NCBI GenBank assembly: GCA_938041505.1
Contig: CALITC010000003.1
Location: 1 to 62,502, forward strand
Source: an uncultured Patescibacteria group bacterium
Lineage (GTDB): Bacteria > Patescibacteriota > JACMRA01
Direction: 5' to 3'
DNA length: 62,502 bases
Below the pieces are notes generated by a model. The model did no database searches. It was not told the DNA's origin and saw only the letters and a list, made by a program, of their open reading frames with translations. A program made the position numbers and the translations under genes. Shown in pieces: positions 16,504-26,060 of the stretch. Each line of letters opens with the position of its first letter. Position 1 is the stretch's first letter.

Positions 16504-16530
16504 TTGACAATTTGTTATTTATGATATAAT
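16504..16530 (+). promoter_or_regulatory. Promoter upstream of the 77-aa gene
   Basis: TTGACA (16504-16509) and a perfect TATAAT (16525-16530) with a 15-base spacer, about 37 bases before the ATG at 16567. Confidence 0.65.
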
Positions 16531-16566
16531 ATCTTTACAGATGTATATAGATTTTGTTACACATAG

Positions 16567-16800
16567 ATGCTCATTATAGTTTTTGCGCTAATTTTTCTGG
16601 TTACAGTTTGTTTTTTTGTTTCTTACTACGAAGTACTAAGTTATGATGTCGTGAATGGTATTCCTGATTCTGAACCAACTTTTCGCACCAACGTTAGAGT
16701 TTATACCTATGATGAAGCTCTGAGCTATAAATTAGGGTATGAAAATTATCCTGATTATAGGGGTGTGCCCAAAGTAGAAATCAGAATGAGATTGTTTTAA
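16567..16800 (+). CDS. Small membrane-anchored hypothetical protein (77 aa)
   Basis: The N-terminus is one hydrophobic helix (LIIVFALIFLVTVCFFVSYY), followed by about 55 polar residues rich in Tyr and Asp. No family recognised. A good promoter lies upstream but no Shine-Dalgarno is seen. It lies 99 bases before uvrC on the same strand, so the two may be co-transcribed. Confidence 0.6.
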   Translation: MLIIVFALIFLVTVCFFVSYYEVLSYDVVNGIPDSEPTFRTNVRVYTYDEALSYKLGYENYPDYRGVPKVEIRMRLF

Positions 16801-16899
16801 GAAGGGGGTAAAAAGTATTTTTTGTATAATGGTGATTTTTTAAGTCGCCATTTTTTGTTTTACAAAAGAGATATTAAGTTGTAGATATGAGGTAAAGAG

Positions 16900-18810
16900 A
16901 TGTCTAAAAAATTCCAAGATACTATCAAAAATATTCCTCAATTACCTGGGGTCTATCGTTATTATACCGAAGACGGACTGTTGTTGTATGTAGGGAAGGC
17001 TAAACGGCTCAAAGCGCGTGTCTCTAGTTATTTTCAAGATGGTAGGCCCAAGAATCAGCGGTTAACTTTGATGATAAGTCAGATTGATAGGATAGAATAT
17101 ACAGTCGTGCAAACAGAGAAGGAGAGCTTGATTTTGGAGGCAAATCTTATTCAGAATTTGCAGCCTAAGTATAATATTCTACTTAAATCTGACTCAAGCT
17201 ACGTATATGTTCGAGTAACTGATGATCCGATACCTGGAATTTTTTTAACTCGGAGAAAGTACGATCCAAATTCGAGATATTTTGGACCTTACACAAAAAA
17301 ATCTGGGATTACCAATACATTAAGGGTGTTGAGAACAATATTTCCGTATTGCCAAGAGAAGTACCCGCGAGAGAAAGTGTGTAACTATTTTGCGATTAAG
17401 CAATGCAAAGGTATATGTGGCGGAAAAGAAGACATAGCCGAGTATAAAGAACGAATACAGCTTATACAAAGTGTACTTAAGGGTAAGACTGAATACGTCA
17501 TTGATTATCTGATGCAGAGAATTTCTGAAGCCGTTGCTTTGAATAATTTTGAGCTAGCTGGGTTGTGGAGGGATAGCTTGCAGCAATTAAGAGATACTAT
17601 TGTTGATCAAAAGATTATATTGCCGCAGCCGATGGATATAGATATAGTTAGCTTGGTAATTGATGAAGAAGATGCAGAAGGGTATCAGATTGCTAGTAGC
17701 TTTGTGCAGAATATTCGAGATGGACGGATGATCAATGTGGGTAATTTTTTGTTATCTGGTAGTACACAAGAAAGGCCTTTGTTCGAATTTGCTACAAGAT
17801 TTTTACAAAATTACTATGCAGAAAATCAACCTGAATACCCTGTTTTTTTTAATATTTTTGTTAAGATTGAGGATGTGGTAAAAAGAGTATTTTTAACACC
17901 CGAGGAGGTTGCTTTTGTGGGTGAGTTAATTGAAGGTGATCTGAAGCAGAGAAACTCATTCAAAGAAAATAAAAGAAAAATTACCGAAATAAGTGAACAA
18001 GGTGAGAAAAATGCTGTCGTGTATTTGGAAAGAAACAGATTGGGTCAAAGATTAAGTATATTCGAAGAGAATAATTTATTTAAAACCATTGTCGAATTGC
18101 AAAAGTCGTTATGTCTCGAAAATATTCCGAGAAGAATGGAGTGTTATGACATTTCGCATCTTGGAGGTAAGTTTGTGTACGGTTCTATGGTTGTCTTTAT
18201 TGATGGGAGGCCAAGCAAAAAGTATTATAGATTATTCAAAACCAAAGAGCAAAATAACGATTTTGAAAATCACAAAGAAGTATTGAAAAGACGTTTTGAA
18301 AGGTGTGTAAAATGGCTCGATGATCATGATGGTGAAAACGCAAATAACCTTTGGAAGTTGCCAAATTTGATTATTGTTGACGGAGGTAAAGGTCAATTAA
18401 GTGCGGATTTGGAAATAGTTGATGAGTATAGAAAAGTATTTTTGGAAAAGGGTTATGAATTCCCTGTCGAGTTGTGTGCTTTGGCAAAAAAAGATGAAGA
18501 AATATTTTTACCAAACTTGGATAAATCTGTATTATTATCAGGTGATCAAAAATTTATGGTCCAAAGAATCAGGGATGAAGCACATCGGTTTGCAATATCA
18601 AATAATCGCAAAGCACGTTTGAAAACTGCGCAAAAATCAGAACTAGACAAGATACCTGGTGTAGGGCCTAAGACGAAAGAAAAGTTACTGAGATATTTTG
18701 GGAGTGTTAAGGCAGTTGGAGATGCGGCATTTAAGAATCAGGAGCTATTGTATGAGCTTGTAGGTGAATCTACTACAAAAAAGTTAAAAGATCATTTTGG
18801 AGTACTCTAA
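16900..18810 (+). CDS. uvrC: Excinuclease ABC subunit C
   Basis: Makes the two incisions in nucleotide excision repair with UvrAB. The N-terminal GIY-YIG domain (PGVYRYYTEDGLLLYVGKAK) is at about 15-90. A cysteine cluster (YCQEKYPREKVCNYFAIKQCKGICGG) is near 148-173. The UVR/UvrB-binding helix pair is near 200-230. The RNase H-like C-terminal nuclease has ECYDISHLGG and IIVDGGKGQL. Paired HhH motifs (IPGVGPKTKEKLLRYFG) are near the end. The 636-aa length is normal. GAGGTAAAGAG just before the ATG fixes the start. Confidence 0.97.
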   Translation: MSKKFQDTIKNIPQLPGVYRYYTEDGLLLYVGKAKRLKARVSSYFQDGRPKNQRLTLMISQIDRIEYTVVQTEKESLILEANLIQNLQPKYNILLKSDSSYVYVRVTDDPIPGIFLTRRKYDPNSRYFGPYTKKSGITNTLRVLRTIFPYCQEKYPREKVCNYFAIKQCKGICGGKEDIAEYKERIQLIQSVLKGKTEYVIDYLMQRISEAVALNNFELAGLWRDSLQQLRDTIVDQKIILPQPMDIDIVSLVIDEEDAEGYQIASSFVQNIRDGRMINVGNFLLSGSTQERPLFEFATRFLQNYYAENQPEYPVFFNIFVKIEDVVKRVFLTPEEVAFVGELIEGDLKQRNSFKENKRKITEISEQGEKNAVVYLERNRLGQRLSIFEENNLFKTIVELQKSLCLENIPRRMECYDISHLGGKFVYGSMVVFIDGRPSKKYYRLFKTKEQNNDFENHKEVLKRRFERCVKWLDDHDGENANNLWKLPNLIIVDGGKGQLSADLEIVDEYRKVFLEKGYEFPVELCALAKKDEEIFLPNLDKSVLLSGDQKFMVQRIRDEAHRFAISNNRKARLKTAQKSELDKIPGVGPKTKEKLLRYFGSVKAVGDAAFKNQELLYELVGESTTKKLKDHFGVL

Positions 18811-18887
18811 ATTTTAGAAAAAATTTCGAACGAATAAGTTACATATTCAAGGGTTTTGTATTGATTACTTGCAAGGTATTCTATGCG

Positions 18888-20687
18888 CTACAGGGTGTTT
18901 AAATATTGTTCAATTTCATATTTGTAGGTTTCGTAATTGCTAATACTTTGAGAATACTCTTTGGTATTTTGTTTACGCATTTTTGTAGATGTAGTGTACT
19001 CTTTCAAACCGAGGAAGTTAAATATCTCGTTCATTTTTTTATCTTTTTTAGTTACAAGATCTGTATAACTTATGTGGTATATTGAATCACTTTTAATATT
19101 GAATTCATTATTTAGCTCGAGTGTACTATCGATAAAGTTTTTGAATTTGTTGGGTTGGAATTCTACCTTGTCTTCAATTTTGTAATTTGGGTTTGAGAAG
19201 TAGGTTTGGTTGTTGCGGGCATTAATACTAGAGATGTATCTGTCTAGTAAGTTGTGCCGCATCAAGTAGATAATTTTGTACCCTTTTTCGATTAAGTTTT
19301 CTATGATGGTTTTATCTTCTAATTGAAAGAATAACAACTTTGAACCAATAGAGGTTGTATTGGGTTGTTTTGGATTATTCATCTGACGCTCAATATTTGA
19401 TACTGGGTCTAATGTGCGCTCTATATAGTACGGGAAACGTAACTCGGGTTGAGTGTTTCGGGGTATGCTATTGAGGATCTCGCCAAGCATATGAATATTA
19501 GGGTGAGAATTAAGTAATTTTGTTAAAAGTGTTGAACCAGAACGAGGATGTGAAATAACGACAAATTTTGGGTTGGTGTTGATTTCTAATGAAGGTAGGT
19601 AATTGGGTAATTCTAGTTTTAACCATGTGTTTTTTCTTATCTGCCTGTCTACTGTTTTCAGTTTACTGAAGTTATTAATGGTTGAAAAATACATGTTTCC
19701 CGCATCAACAACTTGTGAGAAGTCTTTTCCTGTGAGTTTTATTTGTAATGATTGTAAGTAAGGTAGTGAAAAACGATCTTCTTCGGAGAAATATAAATCT
19801 AGAAAATCTTTTGCTTGCAGTGACTTGAGGGAGTGAAGGTATTTTTGGAGTAATTTCTCGCCCTCTTCACTATTGCCATGGAGATTTTTGTGAGTGGCTT
19901 GAAGCAGATAAGACTGGGGTAGATCTTTGAACTTTGGAAGGTATTTTTGGTAAATTTCACGAGCTTTTTTTGGGTTGTCTTTGACTATTTTAAAATATAA
20001 TTTTTCTATAATAAACAACCCAGCTAAACGGTTTTTAAATAAAAATTCATCGTAAGAATCTAGCAACTCAACTACCTTTTGAATAGTGAGCTTTGTAGAG
20101 AATATTAAGCCTCTGAAAAGAATATAATATAGTTCGGTTGCGTATAATTTGCTTGGGTCACTAAGTTCTTTGAGCACTTGTTCTGTGCTTTCTGTTTCTA
20201 ATTGTTTTCCTTTGAGGTTTCGTATTTGAGATTTTCCAATATGTAAGGTGTGCTTTTTAGGTAAAGGCTGTAGAAAGTGGAAATGTTTACCTACCCATTG
20301 AAATTTTTTTGGATTATAAATATAAGCTTTGTAAAGTATATAATCTGGAGCATACTGAGAATTTATACGTTCGATTTTTTGCATATAATAGGCATCTTCT
20401 TCCATATTTTGAGGTATGGAATTTACAAATAGTTTTTCATCAGTGGTTAGATAGCAGACTCTTTTGGATTCTAAATGATTTGCTATTGAATTTCTCTGAT
20501 TGGGAATGCTAAGCTTCGAGTCTACTGAAGCCATCGGAAATTTTGTTTGCAACTTGGTTTGGTATGGGTTTGTAACAATTATTTTTGTAAATATTGACTG
20601 ATAACATTCAATTAATTCATCTAGATTTTTTTGTGTTGCTCTTTTCTGGATTTCTAGAATTAATGTACAATTTAATTTTTGGCTCAT
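18888..20687 (-). CDS. Sulfotransferase with a degenerate GT2-like N-terminus and helical repeats
   Basis: The C-terminal third is a PAPS-dependent sulfotransferase: the 5'-phosphosulfate loop HPRSGSTLLTKLLNSHPN (near 378-395) and the 3'-phosphate segment LMRHNLLDRYISSINA. The N-terminus (LDELIECYQSIFTKIIVTNP, then a QRNSIANHL stretch) follows the layout of family-2 glycosyltransferases but lacks the DxD-type metal motif, so it looks degenerate. The middle (about 190-340) is TPR-like helices. It sits convergent to uvrC and divergent from the 1346-aa surface protein gene. It probably sulfates an exported glycan or protein, which is inference from context. Confidence 0.75.
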   Translation of the reverse strand: MSQKLNCTLILEIQKRATQKNLDELIECYQSIFTKIIVTNPYQTKLQTKFPMASVDSKLSIPNQRNSIANHLESKRVCYLTTDEKLFVNSIPQNMEEDAYYMQKIERINSQYAPDYILYKAYIYNPKKFQWVGKHFHFLQPLPKKHTLHIGKSQIRNLKGKQLETESTEQVLKELSDPSKLYATELYYILFRGLIFSTKLTIQKVVELLDSYDEFLFKNRLAGLFIIEKLYFKIVKDNPKKAREIYQKYLPKFKDLPQSYLLQATHKNLHGNSEEGEKLLQKYLHSLKSLQAKDFLDLYFSEEDRFSLPYLQSLQIKLTGKDFSQVVDAGNMYFSTINNFSKLKTVDRQIRKNTWLKLELPNYLPSLEINTNPKFVVISHPRSGSTLLTKLLNSHPNIHMLGEILNSIPRNTQPELRFPYYIERTLDPVSNIERQMNNPKQPNTTSIGSKLLFFQLEDKTIIENLIEKGYKIIYLMRHNLLDRYISSINARNNQTYFSNPNYKIEDKVEFQPNKFKNFIDSTLELNNEFNIKSDSIYHISYTDLVTKKDKKMNEIFNFLGLKEYTTSTKMRKQNTKEYSQSISNYETYKYEIEQYLNTL

Positions 20688-20792
20688 ATTATTTACTTAG
20701 CTACTATAGTTATTATATGTCAAAATTGATTGTTTGTTATTAAAAGACATGCTTTTGTATTCGACATTCAATCTCAAAGAATTATAAGTTAT

Positions 20793-20821
20793 TTGACACT
20801 GTGTCTAAATCAAACTAAAAT
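20793..20821 (+). promoter_or_regulatory. Promoter of the surface protein-glycosyltransferase operon
   Basis: TTGACA (20793-20798), 17 bases, TAAAAT (20816-20821), 14 bases before the ATG of the 1346-aa gene. AAGG precedes the start closely. Confidence 0.65.
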
Positions 20822-20835
20822 GTTAAGTATAAGGT

Positions 20836-23800
20836 ATGGCTATAAAAGAAGATATTTGGTATTTACTATCGGTTGTTGTAATGTCGGTAGTTGTTAGTAA
20901 CTTTGCTTTACGGCAAGTAAGTAATGTCAATGCAGATTTGTTGGATATAATTCTTGGTAGTTCAAAGTTAGAGCGTTTTGCAGAAGCAGCTGGATATTAT
21001 AACGCATCAGCCGTTGCTGATACGACCACTGTTAACCAGGGTGCTGCTCCGTTTATTTATGATGTATTAGATAACGATACTTTTAGTGCCTACGAACCCG
21101 ATACTGCCTTTATTCCGCCGGTTGGATTGTTTCTAATTGATAATACTTATATCTCAAATATTGCAGGTGATACTGGAGCTTCGGTTACCGTTGTTAACAC
21201 TGGAGTTGGAACCACAAACTCCAATGGTTATATTACTGACGGTGAGGTACAAGTGGATACAACAGATACTTTTGTAGGTACTCTGACTTTTGATTACACC
21301 GTATGTGATAGGGTTACTGGTGTAGGTCCTGGGGACTGTAGTACAGCAACTGCAGAAGTGATTGTTCAAGGACCTAATACTCCTCCAGTTGCCGGTAATT
21401 TTTCCAGGAACTTAACTGCTCTAAGCAATGATGTTTACACAACAATCACCAATACCTCTAATGGTTTTGCTAGTGTTTATAGCGATGGAGATGGAGATCC
21501 AATTCAGGCGATTCGCATAGATAGTCTCCCAGTAAATGGAGGTACTTTAGAAGATGGAAATGGCAACCCTCTTTCAATCGGTAGTATTGTCGATCTAAAT
21601 ACTAGTCTTTTTGATGGTGTTAATTATATTCGAAATCCAATTTTTGCCGGCCCTACTGATTCGTTCACCTATAGTGTTTATGATGGGATGGATTTTTCTC
21701 CAAGCTTCGGTACTCTTACAATAAACTTAGCTTATCCGACACTTCCAGTAGCAACTCCAGATTCAGTAAACGTTAATCAAGGTGATGGGCAGTTTTTCAT
21801 TGATGTTTTGGATAATGATTATGATTTAGATCACTATACCTCAACAACCACCAGTTATTCCACTACCACAACTACATATTATTACGGTGAGCTTTATATT
21901 GAAAATAATGCTCAAATTACAAACATTACAGGAGACACAGGCGCAGTTATTACTGTAGACCCGAGTTTTACGAGTACAAATTCTTCTGCTCCATCACAAT
22001 CTGGATTTGATACCTTTGGTAGGGTTAGTGTTACACCAAGTGCAAACTTTAGTGGTACTTTGACTTTTGATTATGAGGTTTGTGATGGTTCTGTCGTTGA
22101 TGCTGGGCCTTTTTCTTGTAGTACCGGTACTGTTACCGTGGAGGTTGCTGGTGCAGCTAATCAAGCTCCAACTCTGACAGGTGTTTCTGTAAGTCTTAAT
22201 GAAGGTGATAGCTATACTTTTTCTACAAATGATTTTGATTTGCATTTTAATGATCCAGATGGAGACACTTTGACGGAAGTACAGATTTTGAATCCGATGC
22301 CTCAAAATGGGACATTAACCCTTAATTCAAATCCAGTAAGCGTGAATGATGTAATTTTACGGGCTGATATACCTAATTTGGTGTATACCCCGACTTCTAC
22401 CATATTCTCTGGTTTGGATTCGTTTGGCTGGAATGGGAACGACGGTACAGAGTATGCTGTCCAAGCCCAGTCAGTAGGAATAAGTATTGCGGCTGTTGAT
22501 AATGTTCCTGTTGCTCAAGATTTTGCCATCACTACACCTTATGAGACTAATGCAAATTTTTCTTCTGGGGGAGGTAGTAGTGACTTGTTTAGTGATAATT
22601 TTGATACGGATCCAGATGCAACTACTCAGGCAAATGGAGAGTTTTGGAATCTTGAAAGTATCACAGTTACTGATTTACCAGATAACGGCACGCTTTACTA
22701 TAACCCTGGATCAGGAGAGATACCTCTTCCTCAGGATCAAGCTATCGGGGGTTTAGAGATTAGTTCGTTGTATTATTCTCCAGATGGTGGGTACTCAGGA
22801 CAAGATACTTTCCAATGGATTGGATTTGAGGCAGAAGGTGGAGGTGGAGGTGGGCTTCGACCATTTGAAGTTTCACTGCCAGCAACTGTAACGATTACTA
22901 TTCAAGATCAACCAAACTTGGCTCCATCAGTTAGTGATATTGCTGTAACCGCTACTGAAGACATATTGTACCAGTTCGAAGAGTCTGATTTTACCACTGG
23001 ATTTAGTGATCCAAATAACGGAGATGTTTTGAGTATGGTAATGATAGAATCACTGCCTAATAATGGTACATTACTGCTTAATGGTATTCCTGCTGTGATA
23101 GGTGACGAGGTGGCTCATGATATGATTAATCCTGCTGCAGGAGATGGCTTACAGTATGAACCCAATCCTGAGTATTGCGGCAATGATAGTTTTTCTTGGA
23201 AAGGACAAGATGATGATGCAAATAGTCCGTTGTATTCAGTCGATGCGGCAAATGTTAATATTACTATTAATTGTGTAAATGATTTACCAACAGTTGTAGA
23301 TATTCAAAAAACCACCAACGAAGATACGGATTTACCTTTTGCATTGGCAGATTTTACCGCTGCATTCCAAGATCTAGATACAGACTCCTTAACGAGAATC
23401 TTAGCTACTTCAGATCCATCTTCTGGTATTTTGTTGTTGAACGGTACAACCCCTGTTAATTCTGGAGATGAAGTAAGCGTGGCTGATATATCTAATCTTA
23501 TCTATCGACCAAACCCTGGGTATCAAGGTAGTGATAGCTTTGGCTGGAATGGGAACGATGGTACAGAGTATGCTGCCACACCTGCAATTGTAAACATTAC
23601 GGTGGTTCCGCAAAACGATGCACCATCTGTAACTGACTTCAACTTTACAACCCCGTATGAAACAACATTTGCTTTTGGTGGGGGTACAACTTTGTTTGAG
23701 AGTAGTTTTACAGACGAGGATTTTGTTTCGCAAGGTACAGGAGAGTTATGGGAAATGGATTTTGTTAGAATCCTAAGCTTACCTACAAAAGGTCAGCTCG

Positions 23801-24876
23801 TATTGAATCAGAATGGAATAGACACTCCAATTCAGGTTAATTCAGATATTAGTACAGGCTCATTACAATTCTTGGAATACAGACCAAACCAAGGTGAAGA
23901 AGGCTCGGATGTGTTTAGTTGGCAAGGTAGTGATGATATTGGCAACGCTGTAGCCCCTTTGGATTTTGCTGAACCAATTGGTAGTTTAGAGTTTTCAAAT
24001 GCTGCAAATGCAAACATTACTATTCAGAACAATGGAGACACCGCTCCATTAACAGAAGATTTTGATCGTACAACTGACTTTAACCAACCGTATCAATTCA
24101 CACTACAAGATTTTGTGGATAACTTTAATGATATTGATGGTGATACTTTGGAATCAGTTACTATCACTACAAACCCAGCTTCTGGAATACTGACTCTTAA
24201 CGGTTTGCCGTATACCAATACACCACTTACTCCGGCAGATATACCTTTGTTAAGATATCTTCCAAACAATGGTTATGTAGGTAGTGATGACTTTGAATAC
24301 TCTATTGTTACAAACAATGCGGTGTCTAATACAAGTACAATCACAGTCACCATTGAAGACTATATCGCACTCGCTATCCAACTTACCAAAGACACCCCTG
24401 ATGACGAAGTGGTTATCGATAGGCAGGTTTGTGTAGATGCGAACGTGACTAATCCTAACCCATACGCACTTGAAAATGTGGTAGTAAGATTGGTTAGTGA
24501 TGAAAGTAAAGCTCCATTTGTATTAGGTTCGTACACGATTCCAGAGACCATTGTAGCTAACAATATTAATGATACTACAGATGAGTTTAGTGTGGTGATT
24601 GAAAGAATTGAAGCTAATGATAGTTTTGTAATCCAGAATTGTGCGTTACCTAAAACCCAAGATTTATCGTTCATTGACGGGACAACGTTCTTAGATGGAA
24701 GTGATAAGGTATCTACAGACAACGTAGAATTAGATCCACCTGGAAGTGAAACAGTCATGGATTTGATTAGAACTGGTAGTCCGCAAAAGAATCTAGGCTT
24801 TACTTTATTCTTACAGGCTGTCGTATTAAGCTTGGTGTTCGTATGGCAAAAGATTAAGAAAGGGTTTAGGGGGTAG
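20836..24876 (+). CDS. Large surface protein with tandem cadherin-like domains
   Basis: 1346 aa. A hydrophobic signal segment (IWYLLSVVVMSVVVSNFALR) is at 7-26. About ten tandem beta-sandwich units of roughly 110 residues follow. Two carry the VLDND signature (residues near 75 and 335). Others carry NEDT/ATED starts and NGTLLLNG-type hairpins ending in DSFGWNGNDGTEYA or similar, as in cadherin-like and VCBS-type adhesin repeats. The Asp-rich loops suggest calcium binding. The C-terminus has a membrane helix (LGFTLFLQAVVLSLVFVWQK) with a basic tail, so it is anchored facing outwards. The glycosyltransferase begins 6 bases after its stop. Function in adhesion or as an envelope layer is inferred. 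Confidence 0.85.
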   Translation: MAIKEDIWYLLSVVVMSVVVSNFALRQVSNVNADLLDIILGSSKLERFAEAAGYYNASAVADTTTVNQGAAPFIYDVLDNDTFSAYEPDTAFIPPVGLFLIDNTYISNIAGDTGASVTVVNTGVGTTNSNGYITDGEVQVDTTDTFVGTLTFDYTVCDRVTGVGPGDCSTATAEVIVQGPNTPPVAGNFSRNLTALSNDVYTTITNTSNGFASVYSDGDGDPIQAIRIDSLPVNGGTLEDGNGNPLSIGSIVDLNTSLFDGVNYIRNPIFAGPTDSFTYSVYDGMDFSPSFGTLTINLAYPTLPVATPDSVNVNQGDGQFFIDVLDNDYDLDHYTSTTTSYSTTTTTYYYGELYIENNAQITNITGDTGAVITVDPSFTSTNSSAPSQSGFDTFGRVSVTPSANFSGTLTFDYEVCDGSVVDAGPFSCSTGTVTVEVAGAANQAPTLTGVSVSLNEGDSYTFSTNDFDLHFNDPDGDTLTEVQILNPMPQNGTLTLNSNPVSVNDVILRADIPNLVYTPTSTIFSGLDSFGWNGNDGTEYAVQAQSVGISIAAVDNVPVAQDFAITTPYETNANFSSGGGSSDLFSDNFDTDPDATTQANGEFWNLESITVTDLPDNGTLYYNPGSGEIPLPQDQAIGGLEISSLYYSPDGGYSGQDTFQWIGFEAEGGGGGGLRPFEVSLPATVTITIQDQPNLAPSVSDIAVTATEDILYQFEESDFTTGFSDPNNGDVLSMVMIESLPNNGTLLLNGIPAVIGDEVAHDMINPAAGDGLQYEPNPEYCGNDSFSWKGQDDDANSPLYSVDAANVNITINCVNDLPTVVDIQKTTNEDTDLPFALADFTAAFQDLDTDSLTRILATSDPSSGILLLNGTTPVNSGDEVSVADISNLIYRPNPGYQGSDSFGWNGNDGTEYAATPAIVNITVVPQNDAPSVTDFNFTTPYETTFAFGGGTTLFESSFTDEDFVSQGTGELWEMDFVRILSLPTKGQLVLNQNGIDTPIQVNSDISTGSLQFLEYRPNQGEEGSDVFSWQGSDDIGNAVAPLDFAEPIGSLEFSNAANANITIQNNGDTAPLTEDFDRTTDFNQPYQFTLQDFVDNFNDIDGDTLESVTITTNPASGILTLNGLPYTNTPLTPADIPLLRYLPNNGYVGSDDFEYSIVTNNAVSNTSTITVTIEDYIALAIQLTKDTPDDEVVIDRQVCVDANVTNPNPYALENVVVRLVSDESKAPFVLGSYTIPETIVANNINDTTDEFSVVIERIEANDSFVIQNCALPKTQDLSFIDGTTFLDGSDKVSTDNVELDPPGSETVMDLIRTGSPQKNLGFTLFLQAVVLSLVFVWQKIKKGFRG

Positions 24877-24881
24877 GGAAT

Positions 24882-25937
24882 ATGTTACCAATTTCTTGTT
24901 TTATCTTGGCTAGGAATGAAGGGCAGGGTATTCAAAACATTATCAATTCTGTAATTGGGGTTGTCGATGAAGTAATAGTTATTGATACCGGTTCAACAGA
25001 TGAGACAAAAGCTCTTGCACATCAAGTGGGGGCTCTTGTTTTTGATTTTGAATGGTGCGATGACTTTTCTGCAGCGAGGAACTTTGCCTACACAAAAACT
25101 AAACATAATTTTGTGATGTTCTTGGATTGTGACTTGGAACTAAGAATAAAAACTCCGTTATCTGCATCTGATTTGAGCTTATACGATACTTTTAGTGTTG
25201 ATTTGATAAATCAGTGGGACGGAGATAAAAAGCTTTCCTCATGGCCTGAGAATATTGTATACGATAAGACTAAATATCACTGGCAAGGTTTGGTAAGCGA
25301 GTTTTTGGAACGTTATAATACAAAAGATGTTGAAAGAGTGAAAAAATTAGATTGGGAGGTTTGGCATCATTCTAAAGAAACAAAAAGAAAATCCAATTAT
25401 TATTTGAGTCTTTTGGAAAAAGATTACACTCTCCAAGATACAGGTGTGGCTCAAGCAAGAGTTCTAATGTATTGGGTTCAGCAATTAAGTGATTTAGGGA
25501 AGTTGTGGGATATTATATCTACAGTTGATCAAAATTTTGTGAAGAATTGTGCAGCCGATAATAAAGCAAATATTTTAGAGTATTACGTAGTTGCTTTGAT
25601 GAAAGAAAACAAATGTATCGGGCATTTTGAAAAGGTCAAAGATTACTTATCAGATACGAAAGATGTACGAAAAGATTTGATAATGGCTGATTTGTATATG
25701 GGTGTTGAGCAGAGCATTGCAGCTCAATATTATCTAGCCTTTTTAAATTGTGATGTACCGAGTGCGCTAGCTGAGCGTAATTGGGAGCGGTATATGGTTT
25801 ATCCATATATTATGCTAGGGAATATGTCCATGCCTCAAGACAAAGAAGTCGCAAAGAATTTTTTTCGTTTAGCCGCTGAGAAAACGCGAATGAAGCAAAA
25901 ACGTGATCAGCTCAATAATTTGATTAAAAACTTCTAA
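24882..25937 (+). CDS. Family 2 glycosyltransferase with C-terminal helical region
   Basis: The GT-A domain starts ISCFILARNEGQGIQN, continues with EVIVIDTGSTDETKALA and reaches FVMFLDCDLEL, where DCD is the DxD-type metal site (near residue 84). The rest is TPR-like helices. It is translationally linked to the surface protein gene upstream (5-base gap), so it may glycosylate that protein or an envelope glycan. That substrate is an inference. Length of 351 aa suits two-domain GT2 enzymes. No membrane segments, so it works in the cytosol. Confidence 0.9.
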   Translation: MLPISCFILARNEGQGIQNIINSVIGVVDEVIVIDTGSTDETKALAHQVGALVFDFEWCDDFSAARNFAYTKTKHNFVMFLDCDLELRIKTPLSASDLSLYDTFSVDLINQWDGDKKLSSWPENIVYDKTKYHWQGLVSEFLERYNTKDVERVKKLDWEVWHHSKETKRKSNYYLSLLEKDYTLQDTGVAQARVLMYWVQQLSDLGKLWDIISTVDQNFVKNCAADNKANILEYYVVALMKENKCIGHFEKVKDYLSDTKDVRKDLIMADLYMGVEQSIAAQYYLAFLNCDVPSALAERNWERYMVYPYIMLGNMSMPQDKEVAKNFFRLAAEKTRMKQKRDQLNNLIKNF

Positions 25938-26060
25938 AGGTTCTTAAGGATTGGTTTTATAATACCCTCTTTAGTTTTAATGAGAAAGCTGATAATATTT
26001 GCCTATGTTCGATAATTGACCTATACTTATTAGTAATAACAAAACAAAAACAAAAAAAGT

